A DNA stretch of 64,000 bases. Origin: Sanderia malayensis (Eukaryota; Cnidaria; Scyphozoa; Semaeostomeae; Pelagiidae). This document shows positions 10,401 through 25,400 of this stretch, piece by piece; within the stretch, counting starts at the first letter, position 1, and the number at the start of each line of letters is the position of its first letter. Under the pieces are notes generated by a model. The model worked only from the letters and a program-made list of their open reading frames with translations. It was not told where the DNA came from and ran no database searches. A program made the position numbers and the translations under genes. The stretch is from NCBI GenBank assembly GCA_013076295.1, contig RQOL01000658.1:1612001-1676000 (forward strand). The letters run 5' to 3'.

Positions 10401-13400
10401 TGATAATGGGGGTGTTACCCCATGCTCCTTCTGTCCATTCCAGTAGCATCGTTTGTGATTCAATTTTGGCTATACGTGGCTTTCCAGGCTTTCCGGGCAA
10501 ATCTGTCAAAAACATAAGGGAATGTTAGTGACAGTTAATTCAATATAGTTGAGCATCATCAATGTCTAATATGGAGAAACAAAAGAAAATGCTTGAAAAG
10601 AAGTGGAAGAATGGCAACAATTTAGGGAAAAGAAAAATATATTTGAGGGTGAGACCAAATAAGATTGACAGAAGAAGAGTCAACAAAGGGGGCAAACATA
10701 ACAATGAATAGGTAAATGAAAAGCAAAAGAACAAATTATAAAAAACCAATTGGCAAGCAAATAGTCAAAGACGAAATTTCATATCAAAAAGCTGAGCAGA
10801 AGCAAGATATCATCAAAAAAGGTGGATAAGAAACAAAAGGACTGTAGCGAATAAGAAAGAAAACAAACCGCAAAGACCAAAGAAGATGCTGTGGAAAAAT
10901 ATGATCAGACATCAAGATGTTATGGTTATGTCATGCGGAGGAGAAAGGTGGTGCAAACAAAATAATCGAACCTGTTTTCGATTGTGTTGTTTTCACATAC
11001 AACGTGACAGAATCACCAAAACCCATGCGAGTACCAGCTTTGAGTTCTATTTTATAATCCTTCCGCGAAAGAAGATTGTGCATGCGTGCCACGAACACGT
11101 TTGCAGTGAACAATCGTTTCGATACACGTTTGGAACCAAGCAGAGAGTATTGCAGTTCGTAACCGGTCAGATGACCCCCGGGAAAACAAGGCTTCGTCCA
11201 TTGAATGTCAATAGTGTCACTGTACCCCCGGCTCCAAATAATAAACGGGGCACTTGGTTCTGCAAAAGGAAACACAATGATGTCAAACAGTCATTATTCT
11301 AGCATTAGATACACACACGTAATCGATAGAACGATAATCTCTGTCACACAAATGTTCTGTGCTTGCTATCGAGCTGAATTGAAGCTAAAAACAGGGGTAA
11401 GCTTGGAAGGCGCGATCACAGGGACCTGAGGTAAACTTTAAAATTAAGACGATAACAAACCAAAAACAGGTGTAATAGTGGGGTGAATTAAAACCAATGA
11501 GATGGGCAGAGGGGAACCGAATGGACAAAAGTTCCATTTTTGTACACAAGATGCAATTTAATACGGAGATTCAGAATTTTCTAAGAATGACAACGTAGGG
11601 TCATATTTGCATCGCAAATCTATAGTGGGTCTTAGATGGCAGCTGTAACAAACAGGGGAGTAATAAACTCCACTTACTTCCTTCCGGAGTAGACATATAA
11701 ACTGAATAGCTCGTAGGTCCGTCGCCAGCTCCGTTGTAGGCCAACACAGATATTTTATACTTGGAGAACTTGTCGAGATTTCGTATCATGGCCTGTTCCG
11801 TGTACGGTCCAACTGTCATTTGTTGTGGCGAATTGTTGACGGACTGACACCGCGATGCAATGGCTCGACGCTTTCGCCTGCGCTTTCCAACGCCCATTCT
11901 CTGATAATTGATCTATATGCACGAAAAAGCAGTTTGCAAATCAAATCAATGACATGGCAATTGAAAAATCGAACTGAGAGATCGTAAACCGCTGGTGAAA
12001 GGTGACTGGAAAATTCACCCAACCCACTCTGAGCAGTAACGACATACAATACAGTAAATACCCGCATATAAGAGCCAGTAAATTAAGAACCTTGCAGGCT
12101 GAAATCCCTACTCAAAACAATAGAAAAGACAATAGGCTATTGTATTTGAACAATAGGCTGGATGCAGAATTCACAGGTTCTTATACGCGGGTGCTTACTG
12201 TAGTTAACCACACCAGATCACAAATCACCTAGTTTGGAGCCTTGTTCATATGAAATAATGTTAGTGGCAAGTTAATTTAGGGTTAGAGTTCATTGCAAGA
12301 ATTATCGTAAATAGAGTAGGCTAAAGCCTGGTTCCCATACAGTCGTTGAGGGTCGCTGAGGGTCGGTCAAAGCATTAAAATCAATTTTGGACAATGTTTC
12401 TGTGTTTTAATCCTTTAAGCGACCCTCAGCGACCCCCCCAACGACTATATGGAAACCAGGCTGAACAGTATGGAGAGGAGGGCTTTCCAGGCGCCTGTCT
12501 GACCGAACATGCCTACCTTGTAACCGAGAAGAACTCCTTTGACCGTATTGGAGTGTGGCTTCGTCCACTGAACGCGAATTGTGCTGACATCTGTTGCACT
12601 GACTACGAGATTTGTAGGAGCAGCAGTTGGGCCTAGCAAGCAGTTAAAAACCAAACTCAAAATTAAAAAACGTACACGCATTATCAAGGCATAGGAGAAA
12701 ATCAAATAAATGTCTGGTCTTTACGAGTTAGGGTCAAGTCCATTTTTATTGGAAAGGATTTAAAAAAGTGACATACGGGACTCTCCTGTGACGCCGGTTC
12801 TCTTGATCCAAGGTCCCAGTCCTTGCGCGTTCTGGGCCGCCATGGCAATCTCATACGGCGTGTAGACTTCGAGATTATCAATCTGTTTGTATAATGGCGT
12901 TTTTGGAAGTGTTAGCGTTGGCTGCCAAATAGCAGCTCCAAGTTTCTTGAACCTCATCAAGTAGGTCACTTCTTCAATGCCCGGTCGCTGCGAGATTGAA
13001 ATCAAAACAAGAAAAAAATCAAGAGTTGTCCCGTCAACTCAACTGTTGATAATGGAATATCAATCACGACGGTGATTTGGCACGGGGGATTATGTACTCA
13101 CCTGCCATTCAACTCTCAAAGATGTCGCTGAAACCGGTCTGATTCTGATATTCCTTACAGCTCCTTCGGGTGCTAAAAATACAAATCGTAGATTTGTTAT
13201 CACCCTGTAGCTTGTAAACATAAGAAGTTAGATGGGTTCCAGTTTTACAAGTTCATAATGCGCCTAGTACTGCAACAATTTCATAATGGGCTTAGTAATG
13301 CAATAAGTTCAGAATGGGCCTAATACTGCAACACGTTGAGAATAGGCCCAACACTGCAATAAGTCCAAAACTGGCCCAATACTACAAAGAAAGAGCCCAA

Positions 13401-16400
13401 TGCTACAGCAAATTCACAATTGGCCAGATACTGCAACTTTTAATAAAGCTTTTCGTTGATATTTGGTGTTATTGATAACCAAAGCCTACTTTATCATAAA
13501 ACACAAGAAATAAACGTGAAATTGATTAAAAACACCGTACCACTTGCGTGAGTCATGACGGAATTTGATTCGGTACTCCATTTACTGTTGCCAACATCGT
13601 TAGTTGCTCTGATGCGAAACTTGTAAGAACTTGCAGGAAACAACTTGGCCACGAGTATTTCAGTTTTGGTGGCATCGATATCGAGTCTGTTTGTCAAATT
13701 CGATCTGTAAATAAAAACAATAATAACGTAATTGCAATCACAATGTAACATTTAGCATTACATAGTGTACGCATTACATAGTTTACTTACTTACGGTTGC
13801 TTAATTAGCAAGGCTATCTTAATTTGTGTGTTCGCGTCTCTAACTTAATCTTTGCAAAATGGTGATATTGTTGTTCATAAGTCATGTTCCGGTACGTATC
13901 TGTCTACTTGAGGAGCATCGTTAGGGTCATTCAATGTCATTCCTCTTTGTATACAACAGTGTCTATCTGTGGTGCTTAACTATATTATACAATCGTAGCC
14001 TTAAGCATCGTTCGGCAGTTCTACCTTAAAATTGATCGAGGCAAGAACACATATATTGGAAGATTTATCGTATTTATCTCGAGGCTTAGGCCTCAGGGCC
14101 CGAACTTGCACCACATCTTGCTACTCTCGTGCCAAGAAGAGAACCCACGCACTAGACTCATTGCATTACGTCCTTATGCCTCGCTCGTAACTCGTAACTC
14201 TTAACTCGCGCAACACAAGCGAGCGGAAAAATCGAGCTAGGTACAGGTACGCAATGTAGCTAGTGAGTCTACCCACACACGTCACACTAACAACCATAAT
14301 CATCAATCCAAATTGTCAAATATTGAAATTAGTTCACAGGTAAACAGACTCAAATAGGACTAATATCTGACCTGTAATCTACCCATCCAGCGGGCTCGCG
14401 GTTAAATTGCAGACTGTATGCTCTAATGGGGCTCTTTCCATCATAAGGAGCTACCCATTTGACAAGAACAGTTGTTGTGTGCACATCAGCCGCTGAAATT
14501 GGCAGAATAACAGGACTTTCGGGTACAACTGCAGAAATTAAAAATAAGCAACCAATATATCACGCAAAACCATGGTTAAATTTGCAAAATGCAATAGAGA
14601 GACGTAGTAGCCACTTCGACACGGGCCTTGTAAAGTTCATGTAATGAAAACAAAGGGGAAATAGATACGTCATATTAAAATTAACGAGGTTTCACGGGTC
14701 AAATGTGAAGCACACAAAAAGAATCAAGAAAGACCGGGGATTTTTCAACACAGAACTCAACTTCAGAGTCAGTTGGCGTATAAACACGTTCAACTGTTGA
14801 AATGATAAAGAATAGACGCAAGGGAGATATCAATACCAACCTCGATTGGTTGTGGTTATAACAGTTTCTTCAGCGGGAGTACCGCGACCGAGGCTCGTTC
14901 TGGCGTAGACTCTAAACAAGTAATGTCTATTGCCCGCGAGGCCACTGACGTCAGCAGTCAACACATCTGGACCATAGCGAGGCTGCACCACATCTTGCCA
15001 AGCGTCTGATGTACCTTTCAGCTTGTAAGCAACCTCGTACCGTTGTATCGCACCATTGGGATGAAAAGGAGGCTGCCACGTGACCTTCACGAAATCGACC
15101 CGAACGACGGGAAACCGAACACGGTATGGTTTGCCAGCAACTGGTAACATGAATTTAATTGCATTGGTTATTAAAAGGACAGTGAATGAATTAAGCTGGT
15201 TGGGTTAAGTTGATTATACAAAGATGGTTGCGGAATAAGAGTTTACTGTATCTAGAGTCAACTCTGTCTAATTCGAAAACCCTGGGGAAGAGTGGAAATG
15301 TTCGAATTACAAAAAATTCGATTTATAGAGGTTTGTTTTATAAGAGTTGGTTCATAAGTGATCCTTGAAGGGACAGGGAGTTTCGTTCGAATTACACGAG
15401 TTCGAGCTGTGCAGATTTGACTGTACATCAATGAATTACAGTTGACATCTGCTATGTCCAGCATCCACCATCTCGAACAATTATCAATTTCCCTTGAAAA
15501 TTCGAAATAGAGGGTGTCAACTACAAACAGAAACTTACTTCCTTCGGGAGTAATAACTTGAACAGGATCAGTTTTCTTTCCGTCTCCGGTTTTTGTATAT
15601 GCAAGCATCCGGACTTCGTATGTTGAATAGCCGAACAGTTCGGTCAGCAAACTCATTCTTGTCTTCTCACTGCTGATGTGCTTCGTCAAAACAACAGGAC
15701 TAGTTTTGATATTGTAGAATATCTATTGGAAAAAAGAAACAAAATTGAAATAGTACATATCAAGAGGAAAATATTGGATTAAAACATCCTGGATTTTGAA
15801 TAAAAGAACAACTCAAATAAGTGTAACTAGATAGGTCCAAAGTTTGGGTCCATGGGTTTATAAAACGCAAATTTATTCGAGTTAAAACATCTTCTTATGA
15901 AAAAACGAGAGTTTTGAGCACGCTTCCAAAACTCATTATAAAAAGGGTCATGGTATTTTCTGCCTTTTCATATAAAAGTTCATGTTCAGCTGGTAATTAT
16001 AAACCAAAGAAAACAATGACAAACCCCCTGACAAAGCACGTCTTCAGTGATTTTCTTCTATAAAAAAGCGATAGATCAGGAGGGATGAAACTACTGAACA
16101 GAGCAGTTCGCATTACCTTGTAACCAAGTATGATTCCATTGCGAACATTAATGGGAACTGATGTCCACGTGACATTTACAACTGAACTGCTAACCGCTGT
16201 CAGTATGATTTTTGCCGGGCCATCATCCGGGACTGTGAGAAACATCAGGAAAGATTAATATCAACGTACTCAAAGAAAAACTTAAAATTCAACATACGGA
16301 GGAATTCAAATGAAATTACTGAAGAAAAGTTATCTTTCCGAAACCGGCGTTATCTGTGCAAACACAATCTTCATAAATCATACATCTTGTAAAATGACTT

Positions 16401-19400
16401 GATAAATAGATACGTACCATCTTCAAGTGTCCTTGCCACGACGTAGCCACCGGGTGGTCCCTTTCCAACATTATTGAAAACATTGACAGTTATATTGAAC
16501 CTTGTCCACTTGGATAGGCCTCTTGCTCTGAATGACTTTGCTTGACTGACAGGATGAATCAACTCAATGTTATCCGGGATCTTTTTGCCAATCGAAATCA
16601 ACTTGATCCTGTAAGATATTGCAGCACTTCCCCAACTGTATTTCGGTGGTGGCTACAAAGAGCGGATAATATTACGTGAGAAAACTGTGCACTCTCACCC
16701 ATTCTGAGCTGTACAAGGTGAAACATTAATCTAAGAATCCTTATTTCCATGCGACAGCTGTCTACCCCACCGCCCCTTGACATAACATGATAGCAGATAA
16801 TATCAACTTACCACCCATTCAATCAACAATTCTTGTCGGGCAGGAGCACTGGCTCGAAGTAGCGTAGGAGCTGCTTGTGGAGCTGAGGAGGAGAGATGGC
16901 AAAAGTTCACGACCACCATTGGGAAATCACAAAAAAAACTTTAAAAAGTTCAAATTTAAAAACGTTTGCTCTGCGAAGGTTGGTTCTTTAAGAACTTTTG
17001 AATGGAAAGAGAATAATTTCGAACAAGAGAGTCGAATTCTCGAATTATTGTCGATTCGAACTTTCGAAAAATTCGAATTATTTAGAGTTGACTGCTGAGT
17101 AAAAACGCGCATATAAGAACCAATGGATTAAGAGCCTCAAGGTTTATATTTCTGCCCAAACAATAGAAAAAACAATGGTCCATTGTTCTTGAACAGGTGC
17201 AAAACTCGCAGGTTCTTATATGCGGGTTTCCGCTGCATTGCAAAATAAGCAGTGAGAAAGACATTGATTCAAATTTCAAGAATCCTTCCTACCTGACTCA
17301 GCAGTATTGATATCTTCAGAGACATTACTTGTGGGCCCACGACCAACCGAATTGAAAGGAGTGACACGAAATCGATAGATTGTGTTCGTCGTCAGATTTC
17401 CAACCTTTGCTGGAATATCCTGCGTTCGCGTGAGGTTCTTCAACAACATCCACCTGTGAAAGGGCTTTGTGAGTTGGTGGTAATCAGTCTGATTGTTGCC
17501 TTCAATCAAGTAATACGTCATCAGCGTCCCTCCTGTATCACCCATCAACCAATTCAGTGTCACTGATGTCCCGTTGCTAACTACTAGCATCGGCTTTGTT
17601 GGCTGTCCCGGCAATGCTACGAAACGATTGTGGAGAATAATAATTATTGCTATTACCGTGAAACAACACAGCAAAGTTGAACAGACGGGAGGGTAAGGGA
17701 AACAGGATAAAGCAGAAACAATCTGATAAAAGAAAAACGGACTATATGTGGATCGAAGAGGAGGGGAAAGTTGGGAGGGTGAGAGAGTAGAATGTGGGTA
17801 AAACGCTTGGAAACAAAACAAATGTCCCCACCCACCCAAATTGTAGGAGAGTATTCAATCCTTCTACGACGAGATGGAAGGCACACTGAAGTATGATGGC
17901 TCCAAGAAAAACGAAATGAAAGAATGATATAAAAGAAGGAGAAACAGTAAGGAATAAACAAAGTGGCAAAGATAATAATTACTTGGAGCAGTTGTTTTTG
18001 TTTGAGCGTCGACATAACGTCTCGGGCCATCCCCGGCTGCAGTGAATGCCAGAGTATAAAATTCGTATCTTGTATTCAGTTGCAATCCTTTGAATATTGC
18101 GCCGTTTGAATATGCCGGCTCTCTAGCGGGTCGATCTATCCAGCTCAGTGCACCGTAGACTCGGTGTCTAAAACAACAAGTAGCATACAACGTTCAAAAT
18201 ACAATATACGGTAATAAGGGAAACATGCTCAAAGCCTCCATTAGATAGCCTCTGTTAACGTTATTGGATATTGCTAACATTGGCATTGCTGCTAAATTTT
18301 AATGTCGTGTCTTTGCTAATCGATTGTGCCACGCGCTCGGAGCACATTTTACTGGATTGCATTTCAGCCTTGTCAAGCTCACAGCTGTCTAACTTGAATT
18401 CAAATGCTATGGCAAACGTTTCGGGCCTTTACTTGCTCCGTGTAAGCCATTTGACTTTGAGGAATTAATTTTTTGGGTGCTCGATTGATTGGGTGTCGCA
18501 TGCAACTAATACACAGTTAGATCATGAGTTGTATCTATCCAAATGTGGTCGACTTGCCATCATGCACGAAAGTCTAACTCACCCGACTTTATAGCCTTGC
18601 AGAACTCCGTTCGTTTCCAATGGACGATCCCACCTCAACGTTATCGCATGCGCAAACGTTCCAGTAACCATGAAGTTCCTCACAGAGCCTGGGCCTAGAA
18701 AAAAGCCACAGTGCTACAAGCTTAGGCATACAATTATCTAATAGAATTAAATAGAACAGTGAAATGAAGCTGGTAAACAAAGACAGATGATTAGCTGGCG
18801 AAATAAGAAAGAAAAACAAACGTTAACTGTATATAAATTGTCACAAATATTGTGCAAATTATAAGAATAAAGCAAAGCCTCGTTGTCACTTACTTCCTTC
18901 CATCATTCTGAAATAAACAGGATCACTTAATGGACTTGGACCCGAGGCTGTTACAACAGCAACTCTCAGAGCATAATGCTTGTACGGTTTTAAGCCTTGG
19001 ATGATGAACGTTTGATTGTATCGTGTAGCCGTGTTATAGGGAGAATCGTATGGAGTGGCATCCAGGGGTTTTGCTGGGTCGTATGCATAGCCCTACAATG
19101 AGAACGAGATAGCAGATCAATTATATCGACAACAACGATGGCAAACGATACAATTCCCAAGCTACTTCAACCCCCGATCATTTGCTCGAGCACCGATGCT
19201 TACGAATGGACATGTGTGATAATTCAGGGGGTATAGGTGTAGAACAAAGCTCACCCTGCTTGCTATTAGCTCTCCATTCCAGTAAATCTGTTTTGGCGAG
19301 TTGTAGCTAACTTCAACAGCAGATGAATTGACGACGTTTATTGCCACGTTGGTTGGGGCCTTGCTTGGCACTAAAAGAATGAAAGAAGACCTCGTCAGGT

Positions 19401-22400
19401 TTGAAATAAGACCTCGTCAAGTATGAAAGAAGATCTCGTCAAGTATGAAAGAAGACTTTGTCAGGAATGAAAGAAGACCTCGTCAGGTTTGAAATAAGAC
19501 CTCGTCAAGTATGAAAGAAGACCTCGTCAAGTATGAAAGAAGACCTCGTCAAGTATGAAACCAGATCTCGTCAAGTGCGAAAAAGACCTTGTCAGGAATG
19601 AACTAAGACTCGTCCGGTTCGAAACAAGACCTCATTAAGTATAAAACTAGACCTCGTTAAGTTAATGGCCTAGTACAACAAAGAAAGTGATATTGGCTCA
19701 AGTATTGCAGTACGTATATGGAAAACAGTATAAAAACAAACAACATACCTCCAGGCTTGGTTTCCGTTTGCAATATCGAGCTCATCAATCCGATTCCAGC
19801 GTCATTAAAAGCTGCTATCTTGATTTCGTACTGTGTGAAATACAGAAGGTTGTCGAGCACGTAGGTTATGCTGGTCGCTGTCATGAGGCCCGGAGGTGCG
19901 TCTTTGATATTGAACGCAGCACTGGCATAGCCTTTTATTCGATAGTAGACCTTGTAGCCTTTCAAGTCGCCATTGTGAGATGCAAGAGGGGGTGGCTGTA
20001 AAAATCAATATATGAATTTAAATTACTTATAATAAACAGACACGAGCAATTTATCAGCGTAGAATTATTACTATTATTATTATCATAATAATAATCATTA
20101 CTGTTGCTGTTAATATCAAAGACTTACAGTCCATCTAAGTGTGATCTTCGTTTGCTCACTTGTAACAACACGAAGGTGTGTTGGGGCTTGAGATGGGGCT
20201 ATTTTGGGGGGAAGAAAACAACATTCCAACATCAACTTTCTATGCAGAACACATACATAAATAGCAAGGTAGAAATCTACGAACTCAGCTTGATAACAGT
20301 TGAACCTAGATAATTCGAGGTAAAACTGTATACACTAAACACATGCATATATAAGAACCAGTAGATTAAGAGCCTTGCAGATGGAAATCTCTACTCAAAA
20401 CGATAGAAAAAACAATAGGCTATTGTATTTGAACAATAGGTTGGATGCAGAAATCACTGGTTCTTATACGCCAGTGTTTACTGTACAATGCAACTTAGTA
20501 ATGCAACTAAGAGTTAAAAACAATACCTAATATTTGCAAGGGAACCAGTGCAGTCTCTCCACTCCAGCGTCCTGTTCCGAGAGTATTTCGAGCAGCAACT
20601 CTGAATTTATACTTTTTACCGGCTTGAAGTCCAGTCACAACGACTGTCCTTTGTACCGTGTACAACAAATGCTTATAAACAACACTTGTTTCATTTTTAA
20701 TCTGAAGCTCGTAGTCGATCAAGGGTGAGCCGCCATCGGCCTCTGGTGCATACCACGTCAGACGAAGGGACGTCGTTCCAATTTCACTGGCGACGGGGGC
20801 AGATGGAGACAGAGGCAAACCTTGAAGATAAACCAAACCATTATCATCATCACTATCATCATCAAACATTGCAAAAGAATTTGATGTAAAATCTCCATTT
20901 GTAGGCTTCAGGGCGCTCATAAACTACTTTTTAGGTAAGTGTTTATTCGAGAGGGGCGTATAATGGAGAAAATATGATATAGCAAGCTCGACATATGTTT
21001 ACTTCAACTGCTTCGCACTATGAGCTCGTGAAATTTCATTGTATTTTTGTGTCATCCATTAGACTAATTGTATACAAGTCAATTTTCGTCTTAAAACGCA
21101 ATAATTCGAAAATTTCTAATTGTTAAATTCACAAATATGCCCGGAGATTGCCACAGACCCGCCTCCAACAGTGAAACGAGTTGAGAAAAAGGATCACAAT
21201 GCTCAAAGCCTAAAGAGTAATAATAATTAAGCAGCTTTCAGATTGGTAGTAACCAAAAACCTTCTAATTTGAGTGAATAGCACTTACCGACAATGTTAAG
21301 TACAGTGCTGACACTAGCATTGCCTCCATTCGAATACACATTACACGTGAATCTTGCTGCATCGATCGCTTGCGTGCTTAAGATCTGCAACGATCCATCG
21401 GCCAATACCGAATACCTTGGGTCGTTGATTTTCACTGTATTCTTACGCCACTCCCATTTGATAGTGACATTTGGGTCGTGTGTGACTTGACAGGGGAGGA
21501 GGACCGTCACAGCCCTTGCCACCGTTGTTGTGCTGTTTGGACCTTTTATCAGTCGTGTGGGATCTGGATGAATTAAAACGTTATGAATGCAAATTACAAG
21601 GCTAATAAGACATGCAGTGAGCAATACGACAGTAAAAACTCGCATATAAGAACTTGCGAATTGTGTATCTTATTGTTCTAACACAATAGCTTATTGTTTT
21701 AAAACAATAAGCTATTGTTTCTTCTATTGACTTGAGGAGAAATATCAACCTGTACGTTCTTGATGTGCTGGTTCTAATATGCGGATTTTTACCGTATCTT
21801 AAAGTGCTTCGATCTCAACTTGTTGAAATTTCCAAAGCTCCATATCAATAACAACAAGCTACGAGCTAAGACTTTAAAGAAAGTTACGAAAAAAGGCAAA
21901 AACATTTATTACAACAAAAGTGCAGTACACTATTTATTTAAAGAATATTCCATAATGAACTACACTTGAGTTTGGTTGTATTGGAATCGAAGTATATTGT
22001 ACACATTGTATGCTTACCAACTATTCCAATGTAGCCAGATTTTCTAACCTGTCCTGCGCCATTCGAAGCGACACAAGTGTAAGTTGCGCTGTCTACCTTC
22101 TGCGCATTGGTAATTGTCAGGACGCCTTTTGACGACACTGAAATCCGCGTATTCACCTAAAACAAACCTCGTGAAAATAATTGTCCACGGGAACGCAGAA
22201 AGGGAAGGGGGGAGGGAGAACAAACTGCAGAGGTTAAAATGGGTCTCAAAAAATTTAGTTCTTGTCTACAAAACATATGATTCTTATTGTCCAATCCCAG
22301 TGGCTCTTTCTCTGTGGATCTGTGCATAGTTGAGCCAAACGAAAGACAAACAACCAGGGGAGAACGTGAAGATAAAAACGACAACAGATAATCAGCAAAA

Positions 22401-25400
22401 TAGATGAATTAATGAATGCTGACATACCAGTGGTACAGCAATGTTATTTCTAAGCCAAGTGATGGTTGGTTTGGGCGCACCGGTGGCGAGACATGGTACA
22501 GCAACTGTTGTGCTGACGTGGAAATATAATTCCCGAGGCCCGTCAACAATGACGGCTGTTTCATCTGCAACAAACAAAATATCATGATAATGGGAAAGAA
22601 AAATATTTAAAAATCTTGGTGTGAGTGTTGTAACCTTGGCGCATGAGAATTCAAAGTTGTGACATCGGGATCAAGAATAGCTCAGGAGGCTTTGGAAACA
22701 AACTCAAAACCTTGGATCCCAATAAAATCAAACCTTCACACAAAATACATCCATGGACATTTTTGAAAAATAAACTTAAAAACATCGAGTCATGAAAGAC
22801 CTGAGTACTTCGAGCTTTCGAGCTTGGCGCGTTTGGAAATGAACAAAAGAGAGCTACTGCGCTTTCAGCCTGAGATCAACAAGAACTAAACCTATTTGAC
22901 AAAATACGGCATCATAAACCTACTTAGAACATTCAATCTTGTTGTTCCCATCAGTTGGCCTGCATCATTCTGACTAATACACTGGTAGACACCTGCATCA
23001 GTCCAATGAAGCCTGTTGATGAGCAAACTGCGGTCATATCTGATCTGATACTTTGTTCCAGTTGTGTAGACACGGCGTGAGTTATGATACCATTTCGATG
23101 TGAATGTCGGATAGGCAGTTGCGTTGCACCACAAGATGGTTTTATTGTCACTTTTCGCATTCTCCAATGGCCTTTGACCAAGGTATCTTGGAGGGACTGT
23201 TGAAAGTGATACATGTGTCTTACAATAGCGTTAACAGCAAAAATAGTGGTAGTAGTAGTAGCAGTAGTAGTAGTAATAGTAGCAGTAGTAATAGTAGTGG
23301 TAACAGTGATGATAGTAGTAGTAGTAGTATTAATATTAGTAGCAGTAGTAGTAAGTAGTAGTATAAGCTAACAGCAAAAATACTGGTAGTAGTATAAGCT
23401 AAGATATCATTCGCTGCTATATCTGAGCTTCAAGTAACTCATGTAAATGCTTACCAATTACACGAAGGTTTCCGGACCCTGTTGCTGTTGACGACAGATA
23501 AGACGTTTCGCAAGAATATTGTCCTTCGTCACTCTGAGTCGGTCCGTTGATTGTCAACCGTTTCCTCGTAGAATCGAACCTATACTTTGTATTTGGCGAT
23601 ATGAATGCACCGTTTTTCTTCCAAGTTATGGTCGTGTCGCTGAATTAATGAAAAGTAAATAACAGCCAACTGAGAAGCAGGTTTATTTATGAATTTTTTT
23701 GTCTGCGTGTCTGTATATAAGCTGTGAAGCATAAAACGCTTCCTCAAGCTCACCTTCGATTTGGGAAGCATTCAAATGATATGGTAAGGTCCATGCCTTG
23801 CCTTGCTGTTGTATCTTTGGGACTTCGTATCAGTGAAGGTGCATTGTATCTTGGCAGAGCAGCTGAAAAAAGGTGAAAAACTTTATACCATAATCCTGGA
23901 GACCCATCTGACACTGAGTAATGCATGTCCAAACAGCTCAGCAATCATAAGAATAAAAGCTTATCACGAAATGAACTGGGGTGTTGATGATATGATAAAC
24001 TTCGACTGGCACTAACCCCTGACTTTTCTCACTTGCAAATGATGAGAGAAGTATCTCTCAAAATGTTGCACTCATAAACATGCCTGTTCATGACATGACA
24101 AGCTTCTATTCTTATTATAACAAACACTGAACAAACAAATTCTTGCTATTATACCACATTAGTATGATCTTCTTGTATTGCAGACATGAGGGTGTTATAG
24201 AATTAAGCTTGTAGATAGATTCTAGATTATCAAAGAACTCGCTCAAATTACCAAAGATAGGTAATTTAGAAGGCCAAACTTGAGGAATACATAAATCAAA
24301 CCAGGAGAAACTGGGAAGTATTTGACATAAGAAGGAGTTTCATGTAAATGGCTACGATCTTGAAGCAGAATTAAACATGTATTGTGTTATGTGTTAGCTT
24401 GGCATGGGTATAATGCATGTATTGAGCATGTATTAAACCTATACCAAAGCAAATAAGTACATACCACCAATTGACAATGTTACTTTCTTGATGTCCTGTT
24501 TATTATTCAACTGACCAGCTTGCGACATAACAAGGTTTTCTGCCTGACAAAGATAAGCTCCAGCATCGGATCCCCGCAGATCAGCTATATATAACGAGTG
24601 ATCTTTTGTCGAAACACTAATTCTGCTGTCTTCAGACAGTTTCACTCCATTTTTCAACCATGTGTACTTTGCCTTAGGATTGCAGCTTATGCTTGGAGGA
24701 ATCAAGACAAGACTGCTACCAGCCCTTTGTGTCTTGTACTCCATGCTTGCATAAAACACATCAAAATCTGCAAAAAACACACACAGTTTAATAACCCATA
24801 TTAACACTGTATTAGACATGATAGGAATCATTTATCATGACAAGCCTTTGATATTTAGTTCGTACAGTGTCAGAAACAGCCTTGATAAGTCTGAATATAT
24901 TGACCCATATTAAATTGACTATCACTTCAGTTAGACCATCTAAGTTAACAGCTGTAGTGCAATGGTAGACTCATTGTATATGGAGCACAAGTTTTTGGGC
25001 TCAATCACCAGCTGGGATACAACAGATTTGAAAATGGTGCTTGATGTCACTCTGCAAAGCAATTAACGATGAAAGATAAGGTTCAAGGGTAAGTGGAGCA
25101 ACCCAGGGATAAGAGCCCCTCACCCAAACTTGTATAAGCATTTGACAATATCGCTACTTACAAGCTACAGTAAGCTTTGCTCTTTTCGATATAACAGAGC
25201 CAATTGTATTCTTGGCAACACATTGATAATAGCCATCATCCGATTGCTGTGCATTGGTTATTCTTAATGTTCCAGTTGACAAAATCGACTTCCTTCCATC
25301 AGCAAAATTAACATGTTCTCCATTCTTCATCCATGACACAACTTTCGGTATTGGTAACCCTGTTGCTGTACAATGCAGTTCGGTTGTAAGAAGTCTGACT

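Larger units (their letters stand above)
9740..20820 (-). other. SDK: SDK thirteen fibronectin type III domains
   Basis: FN3 domains 1-13 cover residues 600-1934. Each begins with a proline-rich segment (for example PSAPVASEIG in FN3-1), has a core W in strand B/C, and ends with a Y-x-F-R or Y-E-I type strand followed by N-x-x-G. FN3-1, 5, 8 and 12 are single exons; the other nine are split once, by phase-0 or phase-2 introns, while all domain borders are phase 1. FN3-11 contains a polybasic insertion (11885-11865). Confidence 0.87.

Noticed and set aside
19372..19662. Regular 22-bp units as a CRISPR-like array
   Set aside because: Units are directly adjacent without unique spacers, in an animal intron; an ordinary minisatellite.
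23104..23358. Serine-rich plus-strand frame
   Set aside because: Product of the AGT microsatellite in an SDK intron.
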